Positions 47,951 through 59,689 of a stretch of 64,000 nt of DNA are shown here, one piece after another; within the stretch, counting starts at the first letter, position 1, and each line of letters starts with the position of its first letter. Both the position numbers and the translations under genes were made by a program. Location of the stretch: contig NC_052392.1 in NCBI RefSeq assembly GCF_009389715.1, positions 36,257,360 through 36,321,359 of the forward strand. The letters are read 5' to 3'. The stretch comes from Phoenix dactylifera (Eukaryota; Streptophyta; Magnoliopsida; Arecales; Arecaceae). Under the pieces are notes generated by a model that did not search any database, was not told the origin of the DNA, and was given only the letters and a program-made list of their open reading frames with translations.

Positions 47951-50194
47951 GTGGAGCTCATCAAAGCAAAATGCAGTGAATAGAAAGTTCAATTGGAGAA
48001 CAGAGGTTTCTCCTCTATAGTAAATTGCTTCAAGATGTAGTCATGCACTACCCCACCTTGTTGAGGTAGGTCCCCATAGTTCTCATAAATAAAGAGCTCA
48101 AAGCTCCTGCATATTAAATCCGATCTAATAAATAATAACGAGGGAATACCTACGTTTTCATTAAGAAAAAAAAAATAACCCTTCAGAATTCTTTGTCCAT
48201 TACTAGGATGATACAACCAATAACTTTGAGCTTGAATAGCTTTTAGCACTTCATGGAACAAAGCCCATGTTCTTTGAAAGGATCCAATTGGACCCAACAC
48301 ACCAAGCAAGTGTTCACGTATAGGTTAAAAACTGTTGGATATGAGCTAGCTCATATGATTGACCAGAGCCCACTCTGTCTTGCATAATTATGGACCCAAT
48401 CTCCTGTATGATGGATCTAAAAGTAGAAGCACAGCACCTCTGCCAATTGGTGTCATAGGCAATTGAAAAAACATGTTAATTTCATTAGATTTAGGTTACC
48501 TGAAAAGGGTTATATTTACTTTGGGTTCTATATTTTATGGATGAAACTCCATTCTCTATATTTTAGGGATGAAACAACATTAATTAAGTGCATAAATGAG
48601 CTAATAAAAGAAGTTTCCAACTAAGACAGTAAGATGGTACTAAAAAAATTCACCTATGACTTGTAGTACAAATTGGCCTAAAAGCCTAAGCATAAAATTG
48701 TATATACTTGGGTGTGGAAATGTTTTGGGCTGCCTCTTTTATGCACAAAAAAAGTTAATTAGACCCACAAGATGCTGATTTGGTAATTTAATAATCAACT
48801 AACCCTCTAGTACTGAAACAAAATTCATGAGTTGCACCAATTCCCTTCTACCACATGGCAAGAGAACTATCTCTAGGCACATAAGAAGAGCCCCATGGCA
48901 TTAGTCCTTGAGTAAAAGGCCCATGCCCTGACACTGCTTGCTGTCCTTATCAAGATCTGATTAATTAAAAAGTGATAACAAGATTACTTACTGAATTCTT
49001 GTCTCAAGTCCTTAAAGGGCATTCTTATTACTGTAGGCATCCCATCTTGTTCCATTCATGGTTAATTTTAATAGCTTCAGGATATCTGCTTGTGTTTCTA
49101 ATATGATACCATTAGCTTCTTTACACCATTATATAACATAAAACTCTTATTGTGTTATGCTATTCCAAAAATCCTTGCACCCTGCTGAAGATAGGCTAAT
49201 GAAGAAGCAAAGGGCTTACTATTCCTATTCTATTCTCATAAATTACCATGCCGCCACTTTGTAATACCAAGTCCACCCATTTGTACGAGGAAAAAGAATC
49301 ATGACATTAAATTACCATTACACAGAATCTAGGATGAGTTATGACACCGATAGGTAACGGTTCAGAGACCCAGCAGCTCCAGAAATATTCCAATCTGATT
49401 CTGATTCTGACCTAGGCATACTAAAATGATTGCCATTATTTGTATTAAACCAATAGTGATTCATATAAGCTAAATCTTCTAATCGGTAAATGGGCTAAAG
49501 AAACATTTTTCATTTAATTTGTGGATAAAACCCAACACAAAATATTGCACTTCAAAAGTTGTGGGATGCTTCCGATAGGCTTTACACTTTGCAGGCATCA
49601 TTGGGAGGTATTGCAGGATGCAGAGTTTTGTGTCGATAATGGCTTTCCAACTCCTCTTTTCTCTTTTCCTTGGAAAAGCGACTCTTTTCTCGTTACCTGT
49701 TCGAGCAGTTCATATTCTTCTAGAGGCAAGTGAAAGGTGGATAATCTTGGATAATGAAGCCATTGATCTGCACATCAAGTAATTTTGCAGGGCTGCAACA
49801 TCAACAATATCAATTGTGGATTTTGGTTTGCAAATGGAGATATGGTTAAAATTTTTGCCCACTGAAACCTTTGTTTTTTTTTTTTTGGGGGGTGGGGGAG
49901 GGGGTTGGACTGCTGGAGAGAGTAAGAAGATCAGACAAGCTCTAACCAAAGAGTGATGAATGCGATAATAGAAAATGTTTTTGTTTTATAATTAGAAGGA
50001 TTAATATAGACATACTCACACACACACCATTGGTGGTCAATCGAAATACAGCCCCACAAACATCAAGTCATTCTCTGATTTACAAGCTGACACATTATGA
50101 GACATTTGTCTAGTGTTTATCTCAATCTATGAAGGAAATAATAAGGCAAATTCTATGGTTCCTATAATGCAAATTCTGCGTTCCCTCGAATAAT

Positions 50195-50600
50195 TTATTC
50201 CATCCTCATGTTTCTTTAAGATTAACTTTGATAGCAGTATTTTAAATAAAGATGGTTTTGGTGGGACTAACTTTGTTATCAGAAGTACAAGTGATGCGCT
50301 GGTGGTAGCAAGTGCTATAAGACTTTTTGAGACAATATTTCAATGGCTAAGTTGCATGCGATGAAGCATCTAAAGGCAACCACATTATTTTTGAAGGTGA
50401 CTCGTTGATCCTAATTTGGTGGTTGTCAAATCCGCAAATTACTAAAACTAACATTCCATTCATTGGTACTAGATTGTTAGAAAAATAGCTTCTACTCTAC
50501 TTTTTTATGAGGGGATAAATATTTATAGAAAAGCTAATAGTGCTGCTGATTGAATGGCGACATATGTGGTTAATCATACTAAAATAATTTTGTGAACTCC
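50195..50600 (+). pseudogene. LINE RNase H (RVT_3-type) domain fossil
   Basis: The plus strand reads LKINFDSSILNKDGFGGTNF followed by VIRSTSDALVVASA, then after stops AKLHAMKHLKATTLFL and finally YRKANSAAD. These correspond in order to the N-terminal VNFDGS strand, the E/A-rich helix and the C-terminal REANSAADW motif of plant LINE RNase H domains. At least three in-frame stops make it a relic. Confidence 0.75.
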
Positions 50601-50994
50601 TTTCTTATATCATTAAAAATCTTTTTTGTTGCATTATAGTATAAATGTTGTTAACTTTCAAGCGTAGTTTTTTATTATTGGTATTTTATTGTAAATATTG
50701 CTATAAATTTGTATTCTAGCGATATAATTTGAAGCACCGAAAATTGAAACTGCTATTATGGCATTTAATTAATATGCTAGTAATAATATTATTTGTGGTA
50801 TTTTGGAAGATTGTCGCTAAATCTTAAATTGTTTATTTTTATACAAAGCTTGGATTTGGTCATAATGAGGCCATCAAATATATTATCATATATATTATGG
50901 TGGTAATCGAATTTCTCATGGTTGGAATCTTTTGTGGTGAAAATTTTTACAACTAGTTAATATATTTTCTTAGCATTACTCTATATAGATCACT

Positions 50995-51135
50995 AGTTCG
51001 ATCAAGCTTGTATTAAAATATTAAAAATTATTAAAGATAAAAGTATAATATAAGAATATTAATATTTTTCATCAAAAATTATTATTATTATTTTATCATA
51101 GCATAAATAAAAATAATCATAAATTAGATATTCTT
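50995..51135 (+). repeat. AT-rich dispersed direct repeat, copy 1
   Basis: Phrases TATAATATAAGAATATTAATA, ATCAAAAATTATTATTATT and ATAAATAAAAATAATCAT are repeated in the same order and strand at 60355-60480. It is about 130 bp, of unknown origin. Confidence 0.6.
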
Positions 51136-51628
51136 AAAGAGTTTGTAATATATATGAATATAGTGACACACAAAATTATTTTTTAAATATTTTTAACAAC
51201 AAAACTTTGAAAATAACATAAAGAATAAAATAAAGTAGGTTTGTTTTTGTTTTTGTTTCAAAAGTGGAACAAATCTTAGAAGTGCGTTCGATTGATTCAA
51301 TATCGATGAACCTAGAAAGGAGAGTTGAAGGTTGGAACGAACGTATACAAAGAATTCTTGGAATTCCCTGGGGATTCTTGATTGGAGCTGAGCTAACCAT
51401 AGCCCAAAGTCGTATCTCAGTTTCAATTCAAACATGGGTTTGATTCACACTCCATGTTCTGAGAAATATTTACCATTCGGAAAGAGGAAAAAACGGAGTC
51501 TTTGTCTAAAGAAATTAAAAAATAATGATTAAAATATGAAATATTAAAATGTATATTGAATAATTATTTAATGATATTAATATATATTTATAAGTTAAAT
51601 AAATAATATAAATTGTAGCTTGGTGGAT

Positions 51629-52891
51629 TTAGAGTTGGGCACTGGGCCGGGCCGCCCACGGCCCGGCACGGCCCGGCACGAAGCGGGCCGTGCCTGGCAC
51701 GGCCCGCTAGCTACAGTACCGGGCCGTGCCTGGCACGGCCCATTTAAGGGGGCCGTGCTGGGTCACGGGTTTCTGGCCCGCGGGCCGAGCCCAGCACGAC
51801 CCGCTTCGGGCCTGGGCCGGCACGGCCCGCTCTTGGCCCGCGGGCCAAGCACGGCACGGCCCGTCTCCCCCGACATGCCCCCGCCTCGCTCGCGCTCTCC
51901 CATGCCTCGTTCCCCGTCCCCGTCTCCGAAACCCGTTCCCGTCACCACCTCCCAAGACCCCTCCCTGTACGGATCCCGGTCTCCCCTCTCTACTAAAAGT
52001 TCCTCCCTCCCTGCTCTCCATGGCCTTTCTTTACCACTCTCGCCATGCCTGGTTCCTTCCTCCTCCTCCTCCTCCTCCTCTTTTCCTTACTCCCTTTCGC
52101 CTTTCCCCAAGCCCTTTTCCCCAACAAATGCGGCGAGAGGTGCGGTCACCTCCCCATCCCCTTCCCGTTTCACCTCAACTCCTCCTGCGGCCCCGCCATC
52201 GACTCCTTCCGCCTCTCCTGCTCCGATGACTCCACCCCGTCAGCCCTCTTCCTCACTCTGGGCTCCACCGACCTCCGCGTCATCGACTTCCTTCCCTCCG
52301 GGTCCCTCCTACTCGACTACTCCCCAAACTCAACCTCCTCATGTGACCCCTGGTACTCCAACGTCAACCGCTCCTCCTTCGTCTTCGACCGCAGCCCCTT
52401 CTTCGCCGTCACCGCCGATAACGTCCTCTGCCTCTACGCCTGCGAGGACTCCTCCGTCTGCAAGATCGGTTGCGACAGGATCGGCGTCGTCGGGGGTTGC
52501 GACGGCAAGCGGAGCTACTTCGGCTGCTGCTACCCGCTCTCCGATGGCAGTGTGTGGAAGCCGGGGGATGGGTTCTCGGTGTTCGCCGAGTACGGTTGCC
52601 GGGGGTTCTCGAGCTGGGTGGTGCGGTCCGCGTCCGGGGAGGATGCGGTGGCCCAGAGGCCCGTCTCGTGCCTGGCACGGCCAAGCACGGCACGGCCCGT
52701 CTCGTGCCGTGCCCGGCCCGGCCCGCCACTAGACGGGCCTGGGGCCGGGCCGGGCTTCCGTTCTATGCTGAACGGGCCGTGCCCGGCACGGCCCGCTTAT
52801 GAAGCGGGCCGGGCCAGGCACGGCCCGTTTAGACCTCGGGCCCGGTGGGCCTGGGCCGGGCCGGCCCGGCACGGCCCGATGCCCAAGTCTA
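51629..52891 (+). mobile_element. hAT-type element carrying a captured receptor-gene fragment (Pack-hAT)
   Basis: The left end TAGAGTTGGGCACTGGGCCG and the inverted right end TAGACTTGGGCATCGGGCCG form TIRs. A perfect 8-bp duplication GGTGGATT lies at 51621-51628 and 52892-52899, diagnostic of hAT-superfamily insertion. About 240 bp inside each end is packed with GGGCCGTGCC/GGCACGGCCC repeats. Between them, ~51870-52660 is unlike transposon sequence and encodes the start of a wall-associated-kinase-like gene. No transposase is present, so it is non-autonomous and must have been moved in trans. Confidence 0.9.
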
Positions 52892-53007
52892 GGTGGATTA
52901 GAGCTTGCTATTCAAACATGGGACATTGGTTTGAGTTTCAGATTATATTGTTTATTTTTGAGAAATTTATTATTGGCATTTATAAAATACATGGACTGAA
53001 ATGTTAA
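52045..53007 (+). pseudogene. Captured WAK-like galacturonan-binding exon, fused to transposon and flank
   Basis: From the ATG at 52045: a signal peptide (MPGSFLLLLLLLFSLLPFAF), then a GUB_WAK_bind-type extracellular domain with CGERCGHLPIPFPFHL, SCGPAIDSFRLSC, GSLLLDYSPNSTSSCDPWYS, FFAVTADNVL and FGCCYPLSDGSVWKPGDGF, ending near VVRSASGEDAVAQ (~52660). The cysteine pattern looks complete. The frame then runs on through the GC-rich transposon end as Arg/Pro/Ala-rich sequence and stops at 53005-53007 outside the element (320 codons). It resembles exon 1 of WAK-like/LRK10-like receptor kinases, without membrane helix or kinase. CT-rich sequence before the ATG looks like captured 5' UTR. Whether it is expressed is unknown. 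Confidence 0.8.
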
Positions 53008-53223
53008 GGGTATTTATTTGTGCCACTTAATTAGAAATTTTTATCGACAATTTTTTGAAAATACCAACAATTAATTTTGGATACTATCTTAAGACGGTAC
53101 ATAAGAAAATACCCTAAAAATAATAGTAGCGATATTTGCTCTTTTTTTAAAAATATTGTTAATAATTAATTTTGTTGTAGTGTATGATATCATTTTTTTA
53201 AAAAAATAAGGCACATGTTTTTA

Positions 53224-53700
53224 CTAGGGGTGAAAGTGGATTGGATAATATCTATCCAAATCCCTTTTTATAATCAAATATATTTGGATATTGAAAGAAA
53301 TTTGAGCATCCAATTATATCTGTATTTGTATTCATGTAAAAAAAAAAGAGATATGAATATGGATAGACAACTATTCGATCTGTATCCGAATATCAGATTC
53401 CATTTATAACCCTATTCAATTTTATATAGTACTCATAAACTTTTAAGAAAAAATAAATAATCATATTAACATACTATTAATCTAGTTTTCATCCATTTAG
53501 TAATATTTTTAATTTTGTGGTCATAAAATTTAATTATCTGATTTATATCTATATTTCTATTTGTATTTTTGGTATTCGATTTGTAATAAATATGAATACA
53601 AATTTTTACATTTGACTAATATTTATTTTTGTATTATCAAATAACATAAATATAAATATAAATATATTAGTATCCGATTCAAGTTTAATTTTAATTTTAA
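53224..53700 (+). mobile_element. AT-rich MITE-like element, copy B
   Basis: It starts near TAGGGGTGAAAGTGGATTGG, which resembles hAT ends. Its interior matches the reverse complement of 31610-32100. It has no coding capacity. The right end was not resolved, so boundaries are approximate. Confidence 0.55.
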
Positions 53701-53963
53701 TTTTTGTATGTCGTGATCCCAGCCACAGATTTTTTGGAACCTACTTGACATGATGGGTCCTCCACAAATTGCTTGCGACCCTGTGTGATTGGTCTTGTCG
53801 TCGCCCTGACTCCAAACCTTCCAAGGAGTCACCATGGACCATATTGGAGGGGGCATCCCCATGATTTACCATTTGACGAGAAATGGATGAGTGGGTAAAG
53901 GCTACCACCTCTTTTCAATAGATCACTTGGGTGCTATATTGTGTGTAACTTTTGGCTTTTTTT

Positions 53964-54030
53964 TGGTGTGTGTGTGTGTGGGGGGGGTGGGGGGGGGGGG
54001 GCGGGGGGGGGGGGGGGGGGGGGGGGGGGG
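53964..54030 (+). repeat. (TG)n followed by a poly-G tract
   Basis: A short (TG)n run leads into about 50 bases that are almost all G, broken by single T and C residues. Several G-runs in series could form G-quadruplexes. Such a tract is also error-prone in sequencing and assembly. Confidence 0.9.
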
Positions 54031-54039
54031 TGAGGCACT

Positions 54040-55312
54040 ACGAGACAACCCATCTCCATCCTTTATCTCCTTTACGTGAGCTCTGATTAATGTAGTAAAT
54101 AATCAATTTATTTCAAAAAAATTAAGCTGGTAGAAAAAAGATCAACAATATATATTAAACTGAACAACAACAAAAGAAAAAAACAAAACTCGGCAGACAA
54201 GCTCTATAATGAATTCGAGTTTGCATCTTAATGCATTTGCTAAAAAGCAATGTCACTAGATACAATACGGTCAAAGTACATGTGTTACTGAAATGATCTC
54301 TTTTTTTTTTTTTTTTTTTTGCTGCCAAGGCCAAGTTCTAAACATTTATTAATAAATTTGAATATGAAACCTGGCACGCTTGCTACCATTTTGCACCAAA
54401 GACTTGGAGAAAGTATTGAAAGACGACCATACTTGATTTGACTTAACATTTTAATTTGCCTAACGTCGTACGAAAATGATCATCGCAAAGGTATAGTTGT
54501 TTGCCCCAAAACCCGAGAAAGGCACAGGTGCAAGCCTTTTTCTTTTTTCCCTCTCTCTCTCTCTCTCTCTCTTCCTCTCTGAGATAGCCATGGAGGGGGA
54601 AGTCCTGTACCTATAGAAGAACAGATGCTTTAATTGGAGAGCTAAATGTTTGAGACTCTATTTTTTGGTACAAAAATGTTTGAGACTCTCGCAAATGAGC
54701 TTTTTAACAGCATTCATATCCCTTCTGATGCTACAGAACACCAGGAGATTACCTGTCCAACGTGGCAAGTGAGGATTTGTCTGGTTCATGCATCAAGCCA
54801 GTCATGGAGTCCTACGTAAGCACTAGAAGGAAGATTTGAAGTATGTGGCGCCTCTTAGAATTTTTGTTTGCCGTTTGGGACTGAACAGCTGCTCTACGTA
54901 CAAGACTGGAAGACGCGTTTGGCGTCCAACCAAGTTGCTGCTGGGACACACGCTAGACTAACCCAATGAACCAATAAGAAGGAGACACGTCATCAAACAG
55001 CATCTTAGCTGCCGGCGAAATGATACCACATGAGGCAATGACAAAAACAGCGTGAAACTGGTACCCCCCCCCAAAAAAAAGAAAAAAGAAAAAAAAAAGC
55101 ATGAAGCCAGTAAGATGCAATGCATGCGATGCAGAACACCAACTTGCTAGAAACGTCCGAAATGTAACATCCAGCCGAACAGTTTCTACGTAGGATGTCA
55201 CCCAAATGCCTCATAAAGGTGTTCGGAGTTGTCCTAAATGCAGCAGATCCTGATAAAACAACAAAACTCTTGCCCCTCTTCTTTCCCTCACGCAAACCAG
55301 CCACCACACCAA

Positions 55313-55349
<37 letters not shown>

Positions 55350-55700
55350 GGACAGAAGAGAGAGAAGAGAGAAGAGAGCAGCGAGCCAGAGACTCCTATG
55401 TCTCCTCGTTTCACGTCCCATTAGGGAAGAGAAGGCCTTGAGCCCCTCTGCCACCCCCATCCCTCTCTATTAATAAACCACCCCTCCACCTCTCTCTCCC
55501 TCATTACCATTTACCATACGCCTTAATGACCGTACATCAGGGGCAGAAGCGAGGAAGGAAAGAGAGAAGATAGAGAAAGGAGCACAGAAAGAAGAGAGAC
55601 AGAGAGAGAAGTAAAGAAAGAAGAGAAAGAATGTGTGAGTGAGTGAGAGAGAGAGAGAGAGCATGGTAACAGTAGTATAAAGCAACCCCACTATCATCTC
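54040..55700. other. Upstream region of the VQ gene
   Basis: No coding sequence is seen. It contains poly-T (54301-54322), (CT)n (54548-54575) and (GA)n tracts (55316-55348, 55640-55662). The GA/CT tracts are close to the VQ gene and may lie in its core promoter or 5' UTR, as is common in plants. A TATAAAG occurs at 55676. A TTGACC (W-box core, minus strand) occurs near 54270, of doubtful relevance at that distance. Confidence 0.4.
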
Positions 55701-55759
55701 ATGCTTTGGTTCCCCTCTCTTCTTTCCTTCTCCACTTCCTTATTCTAAGCCACCTATTG

Positions 55760-56386
55760 ATGGCTTCTTCCACACCCACCAACACCAAAGACCTGGAGTC
55801 CAACCCCTCCTCCTCTTCTTCTCCTCCAACGCCGCCGCCGCCGCAGGCGACGTGGATTGCTACAAATAAGACAACGTACGTGCAGGCGGAGCCGTGGGCG
55901 TTCCGGGCGGTGGTCCAGAAGCTCACCGGCGTCCCCGAGGACTCCCCTCACAAGCTCCCCGTCAGTGGGACCCCTCGCAGTAGCCGGGCCCCAGCTCCTC
56001 CACCCCCGCCGGCGAGCTTGCTGAAGCGGCAGAAGCTCCAGGAAAGGCGACGGGCCCCAGCCAAGCTGGAGATCGAGCTGGGCCCTTCCTCGGCTCGCTG
56101 TAGTAAACCTCATCATCGCCACCTTTGGAGTAGTAAACCCGAGGTGGCGGCCGGCTTCTCTTCTCCGGTTTCTCCTATGGATCCCTTCTTCTTTAACGTC
56201 TTTTCTCCGAGTCCTACGACGCCGTCCCCTTCTTCGTTGAAGAAGGAGAAAGAGGAGGAGGAGGAGGAGAGAGCGACAGTGGAGAAGGGCTTCTTCTACC
56301 TCCATCCTTCGCCGAGGAGTGGCGGAGAACCGCCCAAGCTTTTGGCTTTGTTCCCCCTCCATTGCCACCGAGACTCTCCTCCTTAG
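55760..56386 (+). CDS. VQ-motif-containing protein
   Basis: VQ proteins are plant nuclear cofactors that bind WRKY transcription factors and are often MAP-kinase substrates. The single exon encodes 208 aa. The VQ motif FRAVVQKLTG spans residues 48-57 and fits FxxxVQxLTG. The preceding TTYVQAEPWA and the C-terminal GFFYLHPSPR ... PPKLLALFP block are typical of the VQ4/VQ11/VQ31/VQ33 subgroup. Many SP/TP pairs (SPVSPMDPF, SPSPTTPSP, HPSPR) are candidate MAPK sites. The ATG at 55760 was chosen because upstream in-frame codons lack another ATG and the family starts MASS-like. It is intronless, as most VQ genes are. Confidence 0.93.
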   Translation: MASSTPTNTKDLESNPSSSSSPPTPPPPQATWIATNKTTYVQAEPWAFRAVVQKLTGVPEDSPHKLPVSGTPRSSRAPAPPPPPASLLKRQKLQERRRAPAKLEIELGPSSARCSKPHHRHLWSSKPEVAAGFSSPVSPMDPFFFNVFSPSPTTPSPSSLKKEKEEEEEERATVEKGFFYLHPSPRSGGEPPKLLALFPLHCHRDSPP

Positions 56387-56389
56387 ATC

Positions 56390-57310
56390 TCTCTCTCTCT
56401 CTCTCTAAGTGGGTGTGTGTGTTACGCCCTGCGATCTTTTTCTTAGAGAAGTAGGAAAATGTAATTATAAGATTACTTTTATTATTACCTCTTTCTATGA
56501 GGAACTATGCGGGCGCTATGTTCTCTTTATGCGGTCATGTTCTCCTCTAAGATTAGCTATTATTAATGCTACTGCCTGAGCGTGTAGAGGCTACCATGTG
56601 TTTAGGCATTCTCTTGTTCTTCCTTTCTGTTGTATTAAGGAAAAGTAGAGGCATTTTGCTCTGCCATCCTTAATGTTTTGGTATAATTTTAGTTGTTGAA
56701 GTGGACTTTCAGAATTATTTATATGAGTATGGGCCGTACAGGATTCGGAGTTAAGGTAAAGCGAAACAAAAGTAATGAGAGGTAATAATGATTCAATAAA
56801 GAAAGATCCATTGATGGCTGCACATTACATCGAACGGGTCCCGGGTACTGGCCGGAAACATATTTTTTCGACCGAGAACAAAAGGTTAGGTATGGTATTC
56901 CTGCAGATCAGCATAGTGGTCACATCTTGCTCCCCGTTTCTTCCTGGGTTGACTTTGGTTAGTGTAGCTGGCGAGGGCCCCTTTGGCGTGGGTACCAAGA
57001 GGCCTTACGGAGCGAAATTTTTTTAAATATATATATCCTATCACATCCATTCTCCTATTAGGATCCATTTATTTCGTGACTTACAAAAATTAAAAAATAA
57101 AATATATGAATCCGTGAGGCCATCTGTCCGTATTCTTCTTTTGTTCCTTTCCCAGTCGTTTTTCTCTCTATTTTGAGGTTTTCCCCTCCGAATCTTTTCA
57201 TTGTGAAGCCATCTATCCCCAAATATGGATAAATATTATATTTTAGAAATCGTAAAAAATTTGCATGGAGTTATGTGCAAAATTGCTGCTGAAAATATAT
57301 TAAAAAAACT
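56390..57310. other. VQ gene 3' flank
   Basis: (CT)n follows the stop codon. An AATAAA at 56795-56800 is a possible but distant poly(A) signal. No coding sequence is recognised. Confidence 0.4.
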
Positions 57311-57312
57311 TA

Positions 57313-57780
57313 AAGTATGTATTAGGGATCTATCGAGTATATATCACGTGGATATTTGTTATGTAATAGTCAACATGATATTTTGAAAATTATACATCAT
57401 TTTTTAAAGATATATATCGATTTATTTGGACTGGGTCACTACTTGGTATATATAAAAGAGGTTTAAAGTATATATTAGAAATTCATCGAGTGTGTATCAC
57501 TTGGATATATACTTTATATTGGTGAATACGATGTGTTAAAAATTGTATATCTATTTGTCTGGATGTATATCAATATTTTACCTTACGGTTTGTTTTAGGT
57601 CACTGTTGGGTATGCATCAAAGAAGTTTATAGTATGTATTAGAAATCCATCAAATATGTATCATCAGGTTATGTACTATGTAGCAGCAAATATAATGTTC
57701 TGAAAATTATATATCAATTTGCTTGAAGATGTGTACATGTTGTTGGATGATTAATTTTTTAAATGCATATCACCTGGCCA
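57313..57780 (+). repeat. Three diverged tandem units of ~155 bp
   Basis: Units begin at 57313, 57466 and 57630 with (A/T)AGTATRTATTAG. Each continues with ATCGAGTRTRTATCAC-like, a TGTTAAAAATT/ATTTTGAAAATT phrase, TATATC, and (in units 1 and 2) GGTCACTNNTTGGTAT. Spacings are 153 and 164 bases. Divergence between units is substantial, so the array is old. Confidence 0.75.
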
Positions 57781-58906
57781 GTGAATACAGTTCATGACCA
57801 TGGGAGGGAAGGGACTCCGTATTTTGAAGGAGAAAAAGACTCAAGGAGGAAGAATGGATGGAGAGAGAATAATGACTTGAATAAAAAGAAGAAAGAGATA
57901 TGTCGCATGCAACACTTCACATATGCATATATTTTTTAAAGACAAGAGACATATAGGCTTTCTTGGTAGGAGAAGTTTTGTCTCGCTTTGATTCTTCAGT
58001 TTCTACTTTAAAATGAATGTAGTAGATACATAGCTAAAAGGAAGACAGCTTCACATGATCTCCTCTCGTGTGGGCACCATAGGATTTTTGTTCTAGGTGC
58101 GGAGGAGTTGCGTGCATGGTAGAAAGGACCAATCCCATCTCGCTTTGTGGCAGGTTATGGGTGCTTTTGTTCCTGATATTTAATAAGGTTGGTCCTCCTG
58201 GGAGGCTAAATCCAGCTCGGTTCAAGTTCAAACATGTAACTCATGCATCAGGCATGCGTATGAATACAGACCAGTGTATTTTTCATAGCTAGATACCAGG
58301 TAAAAAAAGATTTAGCAACTCGTGCCGATCTAATGTGATCATATATTATTTAAGACATGGATTTAGCTTTTATGAGACTAACTGGATCATAACTAGTCCG
58401 TTAGTTTACCTAGAATGTATAGTGTGCGTATGTGTGTGTGTATATATGTGTATTATTTTAAATAATTTATATTTGAGGTTGCCATTACTGGATAATTTTA
58501 AGTGGGTGCAGGAAATTAAATTTTTCAAAATAATGGTACTTGTTTAAGACTCAAACCTATTCTCAATCCCACCCAATACAAACATAATTCATATTTGATT
58601 CATTTTGGACTCCATCTCTATCCAATCCTATCCGACCTCCTAAGTTTTGGATGAGTAGAGCTCACTAAAATGCTGACTGGACTCCCTTCGCCTAAAAAGT
58701 CTAGGTCTAGCTCAGGATCTACATGCACCAAAAACAATCCAACAACACTTCTATGAACAAATTGCTCATCCAATCCATATAGGTCTAAACCCAAGTCCTT
58801 GCTCAAAAGGAGAGGGTTGGCAACTATCTAAACTAAATCTCAACCGTCAGAAGCTACATGTAAGTCAACGGGATGCTGCTACATTTACCTGATAATCTCT
58901 ATAAAA

Positions 58907-59332
58907 TAGGAGTGGCAATTTATGATCCGATCTATCAATCCGATACATGAACGACTCACTTTAAGTAGGTTTGAGTTTGATATAAATGGGTTTGGCTCAT
59001 AAATAGGTCGATTCGTCTAGATTTGTTTATTAAATAGATTGGGTTTAGGTTTAACCCTTTAACCTGTTTAGCTATTTTGATTAATTTAATAATTGGATCG
59101 GGTCATAACTTGACCTGTTAATCTGTTTGAAATATGCTAAACCCGCTAAATCTGTTAAATCTATTTGTCTCATTTAAAACCTAACTTGATCTATTTAATA
59201 AATAGATTATATGAGTCAGATCGGGTTACCTATTTAATAGACTAATCGGATTCAGTTTTAAAATTTGATTTGGTTTGATTAATTTTTGATCCGATCTATA
59301 TCTGATCCAATCCGATCCAATTGCCAACCCTA
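58907..59332. mobile_element. Small hAT-type MITE
   Basis: The left end TAGGAGTGGCAATTTATGAT and the inverted right end TAGGGTTGGCAATTGGATCG are imperfect TIRs of hAT type. They are flanked by CTATAAAA and CTATAGAG (6/8 match to an 8-bp duplication). The 426-bp interior is made of GGTTTAGGTTT/GATCCGATC phrases and has no coding capacity. Confidence 0.75.
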
Positions 59333-59689
59333 CTATAGAGCTGGTGCAAACCGGGTTTTTTAGTACCAAATACAGCAAATAGGTGGTTTATCATAGGCCA
59401 AAATGCCAACTTTGCTCCTGATGGTTCAGAAAACCATGATCTGACGAGGTACTTGGAGCAACCAACGAGGGCAGCCTATATTGGTGAGTCTGGATAGGTT
59501 CCTCATTAATAGAATGGGAAATATCATTTCCACTTACCTTTTAGCAATCCATATGTCACTCTTTTTCAAATCATGTGCCTTATGAAGATCCTTATCCCCA
59601 CGGCCCAAAGAAAAAATCTATTTAGATTCGAGCAGTGGTAGACAAAAGAGCAGGATCTTGGTGAGAACATCTAGTAGAACTGGTTCTCA

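Noticed and set aside
51620-52732. 370-codon plus-strand ORF rich in Pro, Ala, Ser and Arg
   Set aside because: It is an alternative frame over the GC-rich transposon ends and captured exon. The frame with the signal peptide and the cysteine-rich domain is the meaningful one.
55754-56368. 204-codon minus-strand ORF opposite the VQ gene
   Set aside because: It is an Arg/Leu-rich mirror of the VQ frame. The plus strand carries the conserved VQ and C-terminal motifs.
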